Part shown: piece by piece, positions 1 through 11,583 of the stretch
Layout: each line of letters begins with the position of its first letter
How positions within the stretch are numbered: the first letter of the stretch is position 1
NCBI GenBank assembly: GCA_037501455.1
Contig: CM074863.1
Coordinates: 15,434,001-15,498,000, forward strand
Direction: 5' to 3'
Source: Lantana camara
Lineage: Eukaryota > Streptophyta > Magnoliopsida > Lamiales > Verbenaceae
Length of the DNA: 64,000 nucleotides
Position numbers and translations under genes: made by a program
Notes under the pieces: generated by a model
What the model saw: the letters and a program-made list of their open reading frames with translations, nothing else
The model's database searches: none
Told to the model about the DNA's origin: nothing

Positions 1-1202
1 AGAAAATCCACCCCCGCGGATTTCTTTTTCAAAAGAAGGGTTTCCGGCAATGGGAACGGCCGTTCCCGTTCCCAGTACAACTGGGAACGGTCGTTCCCAC
101 TCTCGGTCATGAACAGTATGGCCTGGGAACGGTCGTTCCCAGTTTAAAACTGGGGCGGGAACGGCCGTTCCGGCCTGGTTCGAAAAGCTGGAACAGAATT
201 TAACACAGAAAACAGGGGAAGCTCGAAAAAGTGCCAAAAATGGCCAAAAACCAACCCTATAAATTGCCACCACTTCTCAAAATACACACACAATTCAAAT
301 AAATCATACTTAACATGTTGTCACTCAAATAGCTCAAGAAAATGGAATTAAAAGCCATGATCAATGAAACGAAAAATCCAAGCAAAAGTCATGATCATTC
401 AAAGATACTCAACCAACCAAAGATAGAATGCAATAAATGCAACATATATAACCTATACAACTCATACAAGAAGCTAGGAATCAATCATCTCAAGCAAAGA
501 GCAAGAAACCACCATTATAGCAAAACCCTTACTATTCACGTAGGGGAGCAAAGGCAAAACAAACTCACACCAAACTCAGAATTTAAACCATGGAATCGAA
601 GAGCATGACGAGGGGATTCCGAAACCTACCTAAGTTCAAGAAAAGACGAAGAAACGAGAGAGATATCGGCTTGTGAAGTTGGATGATCAAATCTTGGGGT
701 TTGGCTCTCTTGCTTGGCTTGAGTTGCTGCTGAACGTAATGAAGGAAAAAGGGAGAATGGTTCAGCCTTTAAGGGCTGGACCGATTCGGTTCACGGGTTC
801 GGTTCAAGGTTCCCGGTTCAAGTTGGTTCGGTTCAACAAATACAGGCTCAAATAAGGCCAACCCAATTTAAAACGAATAACATGCATGCAACTTTAATCC
901 GTATAAGCGTAATTAATTCAAAATATTCCTATACAAATACTCTAAAACGCAATTAGTATTAAATCATATACTTTACCTGTACCGACTGTGAGTCGGGGTG
1001 TTACAACTTCACATATCCTAAACCACTTGAGGCAAATTTTTGACATATAATTCAAATATTTCATGTAAATTCAAATAATTCATATAAGAATTAAAATTAA
1101 ATAATTCAAATAAACAATTAGAATAAATATAAAATGCGTAAATAATAATTTTAAATGCGCACATACGTCATACCTGTACGGTCTGAAAGTCGGGGTGTCA
1201 CA
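1..1202 (-). repeat. 3' LTR of the chromovirus, partial
   Basis: It matches 6234-7435 base for base apart from about three differences. Its outer 330 bases lie beyond the window. The internal end reads ...GGGGTGTCACA and abuts the polypurine tract. Confidence 0.95.
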
Positions 1203-1215
1203 ATCCTTCCCCCTT
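1203..1215 (-). other. Polypurine tract of the chromovirus
   Basis: On the minus strand AAGGGGGAAGGAT directly precedes the LTR start TGTGACACCCC. This is the expected position for priming plus-strand DNA synthesis. Confidence 0.85.
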
Positions 1216-1230
1216 AAAAAGGACTTGCCC

Positions 1231-4200
1231 TCAAGTCCGAACCGAGTCCTCAAACAACTCCGGATATAAATTCTTCATTTTCTCCTCAGTTTCCCAAGTC
1301 GATTCCTCGGATTTCTGATCCCTCCAAAGTACTCTGACCAAAGGAATCTGCCGTTTTCTCAATTCTTGCATCTTCCGGTCCTGAATTGCAACCGGATGCT
1401 TTTCTATTGTTAAATCCGTCTCTAACTGAACCTCTTCAACTGGAAGAATAGCTGCCTCATCGGGATGGTACTTGCGGAGCTGAGAAACATGGAAAACGTT
1501 GTGTATCCCGGTCAAATTCGGTGGGAGATCCAATCTGTACGCCGTTTCTCCAATTCTTTCCAAAATTTCAAATGGCCCTAGGTATCGTGGACTGAGCTTT
1601 CCACCTTTACCTATTCGAGTGAAGCCTTTCCTTGGAGATGCCTTCAGAAAAACTCTATCTCCGACCTCAAACACTAAGGGCCTTCTTCTCTTATCGGCGT
1701 AGCTTTTCTGTCGAGCCTGAGCTGCCCTCATTCTTTGTCTAATCGTATGAACCTTCTCAATAGTAGCAACAATGTTTTCTTTAGGCTCGGCCCTCTCAAG
1801 CTTATTCTCTTCGGTCCATCTCCAATCCTCGATATCCCAAAACAAAGGCGACCTACACTTTCTTCCATAAAGTGCTTCATAAGGAGCCATCTTAATCGAA
1901 CCCTGATAACTGTTGTTATAAGCAAATTCAACTAGAGCCAGATGCTCATCCCACTTATCCTGGAAATCCAAAGCACACGACCGAAGCATATCCTCTAAGT
2001 ACTGAATTAACCTTTCAGATTGACCGTCCGTTTGAGGATGCGAAGCGGTGCTAAACCTGAGCCTGGTGCCCAAACATTTTTGGAGATTCTGCCAGAAGAT
2101 CGAAGTAAACCGTGGATCCCGATCCGAAACGATACTAGCCGGAATTCCATGTAGTCTTACAATCTCTCGAACATATAACTCGGCTAGCTTTGGAACTTTC
2201 TCGGACATCCGAACCTTGAGGAAATGGGCAGACTTAGTCAGTCTGTCGACAATTACCCAAATTCCATCAAACCCTCCTTTGACTCTAGGCAAGCCGGACA
2301 CAAAGTCCATAGTCACTTGCTCCCACTTCCACTCGGGAATAGAAAGTGGTTGGAGAGTTCCTCCCGGCTTCTGGTGTTCTGCCTTCACCTTTTGACACGT
2401 CAGACATCGCTTCACGAAGTTCGCGACGTCCCTTTTCATGCCATTCCACCAGAATTTCTCTTTCAGGTCCCGATACATCTTAGTACCTCCCGGATGAATC
2501 GAGTACCTCGAGCGATGTGCCTTCTCAAGTACAATCCTCTTGAGCTCTTCTGGGACACATATTCTCGCTTCGAACCTTAACAAACCGGAATCATCTAATC
2601 CAAACTTAGAATTCGGGTCGTTCTTGGAACGAGCTACCAACCTTTGAATTTCTGCATCTGAATTCTGTGCTTCCAACAACTGTCCTTTCAAATCTGGTAT
2701 TACTGTAAGATTAGCCAACCAAGTTCCCGAAACCAAGATCTCTGATCCCGAACTTGGAGAACCTGCTTCCAAATTAGCCACACTCACTTTCCTACTCAAG
2801 GCATCGGCGACCACGTTTACTTTACCCGGATGGTACTGAATGGTGCAATCATAATCCTCTAACAACTCCATCCAGCGCCTCTGTCTTACATTTAAATCCT
2901 TCTGAGAAAAGAGATACTTGAGGCTTTGGTGATCTGTAAATACCTCGAACGTGGTACCGTAGAGATAATGTCGCCACTTCATCAAAGCAAACACAACGGC
3001 AGCCAATTCGAGATCGTGGGTAGGGTAATTCTTCTCATGCTCCTTCAATTTCCTCGAAGCATAAGCTACCACTCTACCGTGCTGCATCAAAACACAACCA
3101 AGACCTTCTTTCGAAGCATCTGTATAAACCGCATAACCCTCGGTACCCTCGGGTAAAGTAAGAACCGGTGCTGAAGTTAATTTCACCTTCAATGTCTGAA
3201 AACTCGCCTCGCACTTATCATCCCATTCGAATTTCACTTCCTTCTTAGTCAGACGAGTCAATGGAGCGGCAATTTTAGAAAAATCCTTAACAAACCTTCG
3301 ATAGTAGCCGGCCAACCCAATAAAGCTTCTAATCTCAGAGGCATTTCTAGGTCTCTCCCAACGAAGCACGGATTCAACCTTAGATGGATCAACCTCAATC
3401 CCATCGCCTGAAATTATATGACCCAAAAATACAACTCTATCGATCCAGAATTCGCATTTGCTGAATTTTGCGTACAACTTGTGTTCCCTCAAAGTTTCCA
3501 AAACGATCCGAAGATGCTGAGCGTGCTCTTCAGCGGACTTAGAATACACCAGAATGTCATCTATAAATATAACCACGAATCTGTCAAGAAACTGCCTAAA
3601 CACTCGGTGCATCATATCCATAAATACGGCTGGAGCATTAGTTAATCCGAACGGCATGACAACGAATTCAAAATGCCCATAGCGCGTATTAAAACCAGTC
3701 TTCGGAATATCTTCCTCCCTAATACGCAGTTGGTAGTAACCCTGCCTCAAATCTAACTTGGAATAGACCTTCGAGCCTTGCAGAATATCAAATAACTCCT
3801 CGATATGAGGCAAAGGGTATTTGTTCTTCACTGTCATCCGATTCAGCTCACGGTAATCTATACACATCCGTAACGTCCCATCCTTCTTCTTTACAAATAG
3901 AACGGGAGCACCCCACGGAGAAGTGCTCGGACGAATGTACCCGCAAGCCAAAAGCTCATCAAGCTGCGTTTTTAACTCCTTTAACTCTGCAGGAGCCATT
4001 CGGTAGGGAGTCTTCGAGAAAGGCTCTGCTCCGGGATAAAGGTCGATTACGAACTCGATGTCCCTATCAGGCGGTAGAGAACCCAAAGTCTCAGGGAAAA
4101 CATCGATATACTCTCGCACGACCTCCGTCTCCTCAAGTTTGGCCTGATCCTTCGGTCTATTCAAAAGATAGGCCACGAAACCTGTCGCACCGTCCCGGAC

Positions 4201-5736
4201 CAGTTTACTCGCCTCAACAAAAGAAATAAACGGGCTTAACTCCACCTTTTCGCCCTTAAACACCACTGAACCAAAAGAAACTTTCTTACCCCGACAATCC
4301 ATCTGAGCCCCATGTTCATACAACCAATCCATACCCAAGATTACATCATACCTCTGCATCGGCATTTCAATCAAATCTGCGAGGAAAACTCGGCCTTCGA
4401 AGCTAACCGGACAACCCCGAAAAACCCTGCAAGTTACTAAACTACCACCAAGAGGGGAGCTAACCACGTAATCATGCGCACACAAGGAAATAGGCAAGCA
4501 CATAGAGGCGGCAATATCCCGGGAAATAAAGGAATGAGTGGCCCCGGGATCAAATAATGCATGTAATGTAGTGCCATGAATGCTTATAGTACCTTCGATC
4601 ACAGCATTTGGGTCGATTTCCACAGTTTGCTCTTCCTCAACTCCCAATGCGTAAGCCCTAGCTTGGATTGCAGGCCTCGGGTTATCTTGCTTCTTCGGGC
4701 ATGTGTTCACCATATGATCCTGTGCCCCACAAATGAAACACCTCTTATGAAGCCTAAAGCAATTATCCACGTGATGAGGACCCTTGCAATAGGTACATTG
4801 CACTTTAGGTGGAGCCGGAAGTGCTAAGGGTCGATTCGGTTGATTAGGTCCCGCGGGTCGAGGTTGTTTGTTTTGAGGCTTAGCTTGTTGAAAAGTTTGA
4901 AATGCCGGCCTCTTCCCAAATTTATTAAAATTCCCCGAGCTAGACCCTTGTCCGGTATAAGTACTCTTCCTCCTCATCACAACCCGTTCTTCCACTCTTA
5001 GAGCTTTGTCCGTGACTTTCGCCCAAGTACTTGTGTTAGAAGCCTCTAGAGCATCTTTCATATCCTCCCGAAGTCCTTGGAGGAATTGAGAAGCCTTGTT
5101 TTCATCATCATTGGCAATGTTCGGGGCATAACGAGAGAGCCTCTCAAACTCGTTGATATAATCAGTGACGGACATACCCCCTTGTTTGAGCTCCATAAAT
5201 TCTCTCACCCTTCGATTTCTTGTAGCTTTGGGAATATATTTATTCTTGAATTCACGAACAAACACCTCCCATGTGATCTCCTCCCCGGTAGCCTCTAATC
5301 TCCCTTGCAAGCTTGACCACCAACTATAAGCTTGGCCCTGGATCATGGTAAGTGTACATTGTAGCTTCTCCATAGGCCCACACGGTATGAGATTCCATAC
5401 CCTGTTAGTTTGCACGAGCCATTCCTCCGCTTGCACGTCATTTCCACCCACGAAAACCGGTGGATTTTGGTTCTTAAACTCCCGGAGAGTAGTTGTAATT
5501 AAATTTCCTCCATGATTCCCAGCTGGAGGTGCATTGTTTCTTTCCTGAGCCCTTTGTTCCAAATATACCGCTAATCTCTCCATGAAATTGCCCGGATCCA
5601 TTTGGGGTGGTGGTGGTGGATTATTATCTTCCGGGTGTGGAGAATGATCTCGGTGATGACGATGTTCCGGAGATCTATCTCGGCGGTGGTGTCTTCGGGG
5701 AGGCATATTTCTACAAAGGAAAAGATTCCAATTCAT
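1231..5736 (-). CDS. Gag-Pol polyprotein with C-terminal chromodomain
   Basis: An uninterrupted frame of 1501 codons encodes all retrotransposition functions. Residues 1-50 are His/Arg/Pro-rich. A retrotransposon Gag domain spans about 95-250, followed by two CCHC zinc knuckles (314-327 and 333-346). The aspartic protease motif is DPGATHS at 396-402, where DSG or DTG is more usual. Reverse transcriptase covers about 580-790 with catalytic FIDD at 724-727, and RNase H about 870-980. Integrase has an HHCC zinc finger (1073-1115) and a D1144, D1205, E1241 triad with 35-residue spacing. A GPY/F module (about 1385-1425) and a chromodomain-like tail (1446-1497) finish the protein. ATG at 5706 (MPPRRHH) is an equally good start. 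The protease P is visible; I recall it from other plant elements, so it need not be inactivating. The frame looks functional. Confidence 0.96.
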   Translation of the reverse strand: MNWNLFLCRNMPPRRHHRRDRSPEHRHHRDHSPHPEDNNPPPPPQMDPGNFMERLAVYLEQRAQERNNAPPAGNHGGNLITTTLREFKNQNPPVFVGGNDVQAEEWLVQTNRVWNLIPCGPMEKLQCTLTMIQGQAYSWWSSLQGRLEATGEEITWEVFVREFKNKYIPKATRNRRVREFMELKQGGMSVTDYINEFERLSRYAPNIANDDENKASQFLQGLREDMKDALEASNTSTWAKVTDKALRVEERVVMRRKSTYTGQGSSSGNFNKFGKRPAFQTFQQAKPQNKQPRPAGPNQPNRPLALPAPPKVQCTYCKGPHHVDNCFRLHKRCFICGAQDHMVNTCPKKQDNPRPAIQARAYALGVEEEQTVEIDPNAVIEGTISIHGTTLHALFDPGATHSFISRDIAASMCLPISLCAHDYVVSSPLGGSLVTCRVFRGCPVSFEGRVFLADLIEMPMQRYDVILGMDWLYEHGAQMDCRGKKVSFGSVVFKGEKVELSPFISFVEASKLVRDGATGFVAYLLNRPKDQAKLEETEVVREYIDVFPETLGSLPPDRDIEFVIDLYPGAEPFSKTPYRMAPAELKELKTQLDELLACGYIRPSTSPWGAPVLFVKKKDGTLRMCIDYRELNRMTVKNKYPLPHIEELFDILQGSKVYSKLDLRQGYYQLRIREEDIPKTGFNTRYGHFEFVVMPFGLTNAPAVFMDMMHRVFRQFLDRFVVIFIDDILVYSKSAEEHAQHLRIVLETLREHKLYAKFSKCEFWIDRVVFLGHIISGDGIEVDPSKVESVLRWERPRNASEIRSFIGLAGYYRRFVKDFSKIAAPLTRLTKKEVKFEWDDKCEASFQTLKVKLTSAPVLTLPEGTEGYAVYTDASKEGLGCVLMQHGRVVAYASRKLKEHEKNYPTHDLELAAVVFALMKWRHYLYGTTFEVFTDHQSLKYLFSQKDLNVRQRRWMELLEDYDCTIQYHPGKVNVVADALSRKVSVANLEAGSPSSGSEILVSGTWLANLTVIPDLKGQLLEAQNSDAEIQRLVARSKNDPNSKFGLDDSGLLRFEARICVPEELKRIVLEKAHRSRYSIHPGGTKMYRDLKEKFWWNGMKRDVANFVKRCLTCQKVKAEHQKPGGTLQPLSIPEWKWEQVTMDFVSGLPRVKGGFDGIWVIVDRLTKSAHFLKVRMSEKVPKLAELYVREIVRLHGIPASIVSDRDPRFTSIFWQNLQKCLGTRLRFSTASHPQTDGQSERLIQYLEDMLRSCALDFQDKWDEHLALVEFAYNNSYQGSIKMAPYEALYGRKCRSPLFWDIEDWRWTEENKLERAEPKENIVATIEKVHTIRQRMRAAQARQKSYADKRRRPLVFEVGDRVFLKASPRKGFTRIGKGGKLSPRYLGPFEILERIGETAYRLDLPPNLTGIHNVFHVSQLRKYHPDEAAILPVEEVQLETDLTIEKHPVAIQDRKMQELRKRQIPLVRVLWRDQKSEESTWETEEKMKNLYPELFEDSVRT

Positions 5737-5881
5737 ATGCGTGAGGGTTAGTACATGTTCATGTACACGATTAACAAGAAGATAAACAAATAATCACATA
5801 AATACATATAACCACATTGTCCTAAGCCGTACGACCTAGACAAACCCGACTCGACTCTAGAGCTCCGGTTTTGCAACCGAG

Positions 5882-5894
5882 GGCTCTGATACCA
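5882..5894 (-). other. Primer binding site (initiator tRNA-Met)
   Basis: The minus strand reads TGGTATCAGAGCC nine bases after the 5' LTR end (...GCGTCACA). This is the classic plant tRNA-iMet primer site and fixes both the element's orientation and the LTR boundary at 5904. Confidence 0.93.
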
Positions 5895-5903
5895 CTTTCA
5901 GGA

Positions 5904-7435
5904 TGTGACGCCCGGAGCGGTGGGCCACCACATCCCCCGCACCTAAACCCGAACCCACATATGAAATGGATTTCCATACATGAGTCCAAGTCTAAGCGAA
6001 CGGAACCTACACTCACTCCTTAGGCTAAGCGGGGCTAAAACTCGGACAGAGCGCGCATATATAAACACATAAATGCGTAATTAAAGCAAAGAGAAGCAGT
6101 GGCAGCTTTCAGGTCTTGAGTTCTTCAAAGGGGAAAATCCACCCCCATGGATTTTTCCAAAGGAGAAAATCCACCCCCATGGATTTTTCAGAAGCTACTG
6201 CCTCAAATCCACCCCCATGGATTTTTTTCAAAGGAAAAATCCACCCCCGCGGATTTCTTTTTCAAAAGAAGGGTTTCCGGCAATGGGAACGGCCGTTCCC
6301 GTTCCCAGTACAACTGGGAACGGTCGTTCCCACTCTCGGTCATGAACAGTATGGCCTGGGAACGGTCGTTCCCAGTTTAAAACTGGGGCGGGAACGGCCG
6401 TTCCGGCCTGGTTCGAAAAGCTGGAACAGAATTTAACACAGAAAACAGGGGAAGCTCGAAAAAGTGCCAAAAATGGCCAAAAACCAACCCTATAAATTGC
6501 CACCACTTCTCAAAATACACACACAATTCAAATAAATCATACTTAACATGTTGTCACTCAAATAGCTCAAGAAAATGGAATTAAAAGCCATGATCAATGA
6601 AACGAAAAATCCAAGCAAAAGTCATGATCATTCAAAGATACTCAACCAACCAAAGATAGAATGCAATAAATGCAACATATATAACCTATACAACTCATAC
6701 AAGAAGCTAGGAATCAATCATCTCAAGCAAAGAGCAAGAAACCACCATTATAGCAAAACCCTTACTATTCACGTAGGGGAGCAAAGGCAAAACAAACTCA
6801 CACCAAACTCAGAATTTAAACCATGGAATCGAAAAGCATGACGAGGGGATTCCGAAACCTACCTAAGTTCAAGAAAAGACGAAGAAACGAGAGAGATATC
6901 GGCTTGTGAAGTTGGATGATCAAATCTTGGGGTTTGGCTCTCTTGCTTGGCTTGAGTTGCTGCTGAACGTAATGAAGGAAAAAGGGAGAATGGTTCAGCC
7001 TTTAAGGGCTGGACCGATTCGGTTCACGGGTTCGGTTCAAGGTTCCCGGTTCAAGTTGGTTCGGTTCAACAAATACAGGCTCAAATAAGGCCAACCCAAT
7101 TTAAAACGAATAACATGCATGCAACTTTAATCCGTATAAGCGTAATTAATTCAAAATATTCCTATACAAATACTCTAAAACGCAATTAGTATTAAATCAT
7201 ATACTTTACCTGTACCGACTGTGAGTCGGGGTGTTACAACTTCACATATCCTAAACCACTTGAGGCAAATTTTTGACATATAATTCAAATATTTCATGTA
7301 AATTCAAATAATTCATATAAGAATTAAAATTAAATAATTCAAATAAACAATTAGAATAAATATAAAATGCGTAAATAATAATTTTAAATGCGCACATACG
7401 TCATACCTGTACGGTCTGAAAGTCGGGGTGTCACA
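5904..7435 (-). repeat. 5' LTR of the chromovirus, complete (1532 bp)
   Basis: It is bounded by the inverted ends TGTGACGCCC and GGGGTGTCACA. On the plus strand it holds four copies of AAATCCACCCCC-NN-GGATTT (about 6134-6252), a cluster of four 16-bp palindromes (6285-6405) and an internal near-copy of its own terminus (about 7209-7238). It also carries a TATAAAT (6491-6497) on the strand opposite to gag-pol, followed by an 88-codon frame (6575-6841). That frame recurs in the other LTR simply because the LTRs are identical. Confidence 0.95.
6285..6405. repeat. Cluster of four GGGAACGGYCGTTCCC palindromes in the LTR
   Basis: The 16-bp inverted repeats lie at 6285-6300, 6316-6331, 6358-6373 and 6390-6405; the last is imperfect at its end. 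All recur at 52-172 in the other LTR. The central base pair alternates GGCC, GGTC, GGTC, GGCC. Shorter self-complementary pieces (CCCAGTACAACTGGG and CCCAGTTTAAAACTGGG) bridge them. The cluster lies toward the 3' end of the LTR in element orientation (R/U5 side). It may be a protein-binding array or an RNA structure; the role is unknown. Confidence 0.9.
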
Positions 7436-7980
7436 TTGACTTTAACCTTTGTTATTGGTGCAATTACTTGGTAGGGGTACAACATGGAGGTGTTTTGTTT
7501 CCACGAACCAATAGCAGCACATGAACCTATTATGTTTCTTTCTAACTTTGAAACAGAACATCAGCTTATTTTACAAGTTTGCATTGGGTGAGTTGTGATG
7601 TGCGAACATTAAGCAAGTGCCGGTTACGGTTGCTCCAAGATGGTGAATTTTCAGCCATCTCCACCCCCAGTATGCATAAGGAGATATCCGTCAGGCGAGC
7701 TCTCCTCTAAATTCAGCATGTTAAACTCGAAATATAAGTGATTTGGATTTATTACATTTGTTTGAATCATACGATAATACGGATATAATTCGATCTATAA
7801 TGTCGATGCTAGATGCTTTCAAAATTACTCATGCCATGAATTGACATGCAAACTTACATTCGTTTCTTGAAGAATTCTTAGAATTGATTTGAAATTGTTC
7901 TTGCCCGAGTGATATAGTTTTAATAATTAAGTAGCCACATACGACATAATGAAGAAAAGCTACACATGAGTTACTACAGC

Positions 7981-9867
7981 CTAAATGCCATCCTCGCCTG
8001 GCGCGGCAAGCTCAGCATCAACAGTGAGGTCTTCAGGAGATGTTGGAGTGTTAGGTGGCATGATCACGGGATCGGGGAGATTTTCCAGGCCTTCGTCGCG
8101 GCTCAAGAACTCTGGCAGATTCGCCGGGGTTAGTTGATGACCAACTGTTAACGCCGTCTCCACCTGAGACCGACATATGACAAAGCCCTGATGATAATAT
8201 GCGAGCGCTTCGGCCGCCATTTTCGCAAGATCACCCTCGTTCTTCTTCTTTTCTACATCACGGATGTCGAGTATAGCTTTCAACTCGGCGACCTCCTTTA
8301 AGGCTTGATCCCGCTCTTGCGCAAGAGTTTGCCTTTGCTCCTCTAACTCTTTATCTCGCTTTCTATTTGCAAGTACCTCAGCCTCTAATTCCACAACCCT
8401 TCTTTGCCATGCCTGGCTGGCGTCCCTGGCGGCGGCTAGTGTCGTCTCCTTTTCCTTTGCTTGGTTCTCCAAGTGCGCTAGTCGTTGTTGAAGCTCGGCA
8501 CTTTGGAGAAGGTCATCAACAACTCCATTGCTCAGCACAGATATCTGCAAATGCAAAGGACATAAGAACGTTAAGTGCCAAAACGATAATAACTCCCATA
8601 GGATTGGAAAGTCACATTGATAGTGCAATACCTACCTTCGAGGCTAATTTGACGTAAGCATGGGCCTTACCGCGAGGCGACATATTGTTCATCGCCAATT
8701 GATCGCGAGTTGACACACACTTCCGAAGACATTCTCGGCTTTGTTCCACATTGTTGCTCACTGGGATGGAGTCTGTATACGGAGGAACAGGACTAGCACG
8801 CAACGAGCTCGTCTGAATCGGGAGCGCAGATAGCACCGGAGTGCACGTAGTGTTCGTGGGCGTGGGGGTCGTCCCTTGGCCATCTGTGTCAATACTAACG
8901 GACAAGGTTTCCTTGGGGTTGGCACCCAGGGTATTCTGCTCGCACGGAATGGTTTCCGAGGACGAGCTCGCGGTGTTGGCTGTCGTCTTACGTTTTTTTG
9001 TTTGGACTGGGCGAGCAGCTCGGTTTTGGGCCAAAATAAGTTTGCGCGCCTCGGACAGTTGCGTCTCCTCTGCAAAAGGCAACATTAATTGATTAGGTAC
9101 ATTTCACATAATCACGAATTTTATGCTAAGGGATCTCGGGAAGGCTCACCTAGAGGAGTTAGTAGTCGCCCGGAGCCCGAGCTGAGTTGATACCGTGCAA
9201 AGGATCCGGAGTCGTACAAAGACGAAAAGGAGAATCGCCTAGCTCTAAGGATGTTCAGTTCTCGTTCATAAAGGTTTTCTCGAAAACGAGGGTTGGTTAT
9301 AACGATGAGGGGGTTCGCGAATACGGGTTTAGACGGGAACTCCCAAGGTTTTGGACATTTGATATATACGAAGTCACGGGTCCAATGGGTGTTGTGATAA
9401 GAACCGAGATCCACTATTGAGGGTTTCTTACGCGCAGCTATGTAAAACACTTCTAATTGCAACTTTATTTGGAAAAGGGCATCGAATAGCTCTACGGTGG
9501 GTTCAATCTCATGGCTTCGACAGACGGCTATGAATCCGAGTAGCATTCTAAGGGCATTCGGGTGAAATTGATTTAGGGGGATCTCAACCCGCACGCTAAT
9601 TTGTGCTAACAAGGGGATGATTGGGAATCGGAGTCCGGCCACTAAGTGGTCATAGAAAAAGGCGAGGTAGCCTTCTTTGGACGGATTATGGAACTTATTT
9701 TCTTCTGTGGGGAATATTAGCGCACACGACGGTGGAATCTGACATAGGGTGCGAACTTGATTTTCAAGGGGATGTGTATCGGTTAGATACGGGGTATCGG
9801 TGTTGGCGAGAAGAAGATCATCTTCCGGTGAGACATGGCCACTAGGGGGGTGTGAGGACGAAGCCAT
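7981..9867 (-). CDS. Antisense gene of the Tat element (aORF), three exons, 571 aa
   Basis: Three exons splice with GT-AG borders into one open frame: 9867-9150, 9069-8636 and 8544-7981, with introns of 80 and 91 bases. The N-terminal part (about 1-240) resembles, from memory, the plant 'putative gypsy-type transposon' domain (Pfam Transposase_28); the FYDHLVAGLRFPIIPLL and FHPNALRMLLGF stretches drive that call. Residues 240-385 are Ser/Thr/Pro-rich with a basic KKRK patch. Residues about 397-500 form a Leu/Glu/Lys/Arg-rich coiled coil, and the tail is acidic. It lies antisense to the element, where extra ORFs are known in Tat-lineage retrotransposons; the biochemical role is unknown. An upstream ATG (9951, MAEATSQKK) ends in a possible donor, but the nearest acceptor gives only a 24-base intron, so the 9867 start is preferred. 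No stop or frameshift was seen. Confidence 0.72.
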
Positions 9868-11106
9868 GAGGGATAAACGTTTCTCGGAGTTTCTAATGAC
9901 TAAGATGAGAAGGAATTAGTTACCTTTTTTCTGCGATGTAGCTTCTGCCATGATGATGATCCAATGGAGGGGCGCGACTCCGGTGACAATCACGGGCACG
10001 TGAGGAAGGGACTGCGTAAGGTGGGGTTGTTTTGGGAGGTATTGTTCTAAGTGATAAGTGTTAAGGGGAGGAATTTTTCCTTCATAAGGACTATTGAATA
10101 TCCCGCCTTACAAGGTGCTGTTTTTTTTAATTTTGAATTTCGAATTCCGACGCTCAAAACTTTTGGAGGGATAATTGGGAAAATTTTGATTTTCGATGCG
10201 CGCCAAATTTCTATTGGGTTTGTATCTTGGCGAGCTGTTGTGCTGCCTGTCGGGTCTCCTCGCCTATCAAGTAAGATGGATGGGCAGCGAGTGGTTCGTT
10301 GAAGGGGTAGGCTGCATCGCTATGGCGATGGTGGCAGATCTAGGCGACCTGGGGTTGCTCTGCGGAGTGGTGATGCTACGGCGGTTATGACGGGTTCGTT
10401 GAGACGGCGACCTGTCAGGGGACGGCGAGCTGTTTCATTCGTTGTTAATTCCGGTGAAGAGAGGTTTGCTGCTGGTTCGACAGCTCGTGCTTCTCGTTCT
10501 CTTTCCGCGGGTTGGGATTTTATACACTCGCTAACACATCGTAGCAAGCAGGTTGTTGGCTCGGAACTGGGGCCGGTGCGCGGAGGAGCGGTCCAATGAT
10601 CGTAGCAAGCAGGTCGTTGCTCGCGAAGGTCTTATGACGAGCTGTGTTGCTCGCCTTTGTCCTTGGTTGTTTGCCTCGTTGGGGTGACTTTGGTCTAATC
10701 CCGGTTAACGTGGTGGCGAGCTGATTGCTCGCGTTTCTTTCTGGTCTTAGGGGGTTGTGTCCGGTGGCGAGCTCATTGCTCGCCGACATAATGTTTGAGC
10801 TGGCTCATTTTTTAATGGATTACTCTATCCCACTAGTTTTTGCTGGAGACATCAGTTTTTCATCGACAAGTCTATCTGATAATATAGCATGGGCATCACA
10901 TTTGAGTGTGTTAATTGCATGAATGGTTTTATATTTCGCTGAATTCGGAGTTGTAGGGGGGCCTTCCTCTCGTTAGTATGCTTGTTTCCTTCTTCTTTCA
11001 TGCTCCCTTCATTGCTTTTCTACGAGTTGCTTCACCTTTATCCTGATATAGGGCTGGCCATAATAACATTCATCCGGACCAGGTACGGATACCTGGACCA
11101 GACTTA
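9868..11106. other. GC-rich non-coding spacer of the Tat element with short repeats
   Basis: No convincing gene was seen. The stretch 10230-10800 is GC-rich and repeats short modules such as CGTAGCAAGCAGGT (about 10541 and 10601) and GCTCGC. The same GACGAGCTG / GAGCTCGCT vocabulary recurs in the adjoining LTR (11197-11330). It probably holds the promoter and leader of the antisense gene plus 3' non-coding sequence of the element. Confidence 0.6.
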
Positions 11107-11119
11107 GGGGGGGGAGTAG

Positions 11120-11583
11120 TGATGGGACCCTACCCACCTACGACACGTGGCCAGCCCTAGAAGAGTTAAAAACATACATAACTAACTTATGACCTTATGA
11201 CGAGCTGTGGGAGGAGCTCGCTGTATGAGCTCGCTTTGTCAGAGTCGTATAAGTTGCACGTACTGTTCTCTGGGTAAGCTCGGGCATGACGAGCTGTGCG
11301 CGGAGCTCGCTCGATACGCTCGCTCTTAGGACTCTATTTACGGAAGAACACATAAGTAGTTACAAACTTCACGTTATGACTTGGTGGAGAAGGGAAGGAG
11401 TCCTGAGGATAGAGACGAAAGAAGACGAACCGATAAGACAGAATCCAATACGGAATCGGAGACGTAGTAAACCCTAAGGGAACTCCGGGTCTATATAAGG
11501 AGGAGTTTAGTCACTACGAAACCACAACACACGATACGAGAGAAAAGAAGAGAGAGGTAGATAGATTCGGCGAGTACTCATCA
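11120..11583 (+). repeat. 3' LTR of the Tat-lineage element (464 bp)
   Basis: It starts TGATGGGACCC just after a G-rich polypurine tract and ends ...GTACTCATCA, giving TGATG/CATCA inverted ends like those of the Tat LTRs at 27853 and 41782. A TATATAAGG box (about 11493) lies about 90 bases from the end. A module CGAGCTGTGxGxGGAGCTCGCT occurs twice (about 11199 and 11289). The partner LTR is outside the window. Confidence 0.75.

Larger units (their letters stand above)
1..7435 (-). mobile_element. Tekay/Del-type chromovirus (Ty3/gypsy LTR retrotransposon), left edge cut by window
   Basis: A complete gag-pol frame lies between two LTRs, read on the minus strand. The 5' LTR is 5904-7435 and the partial 3' LTR is 1-1202, with a constant offset of 6233 bases between them. 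Only about three mismatches were seen in 1202 bases: one near 601/6834 and two at the extreme left. A tRNA-iMet-type primer site follows the 5' LTR and a polypurine tract precedes the 3' LTR. Integrase comes after RNase H and the C-terminus is chromodomain-like, which places it among chromoviruses, best Tekay. The expected 5-bp TSD would be TTGAC (7436-7440); its partner lies outside the window. The near-identical LTRs and open frame imply a recent, possibly still active insertion into an older Tat element. Confidence 0.93.
7436..11583 (+). mobile_element. 3' part of a Tat-lineage Ty3/gypsy element with antisense gene
   Basis: The piece comprises non-coding DNA (7436-7980), an antisense spliced gene (7981-9867), a GC-rich spacer, a polypurine tract (GGGGGGGGAGTAG, ending at 11119) and a 464-bp 3' LTR. 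Its layout mirrors the fuller Tat element at 27853-42664, which also has an antisense gene between integrase and the 3' LTR. The chromovirus insertion ends at 7435, so gag-pol of this element should lie left of the window. No pol sequence is visible in 7436-7980. Confidence 0.78.

Noticed and set aside
342..608. 88-codon frame in the left LTR, repeated at 6575-6841
   Set aside because: The repetition only reflects LTR identity. No domain, Lys/Asn-rich composition; kept as an antisense-promoter observation, not as a gene.
9894..9951. Extra upstream exon (MAEATSQKK) for the antisense gene
   Set aside because: The donor at 9923 is fine but the only in-frame acceptor leaves a 24-base intron, too short for plants, and reading through meets a stop.
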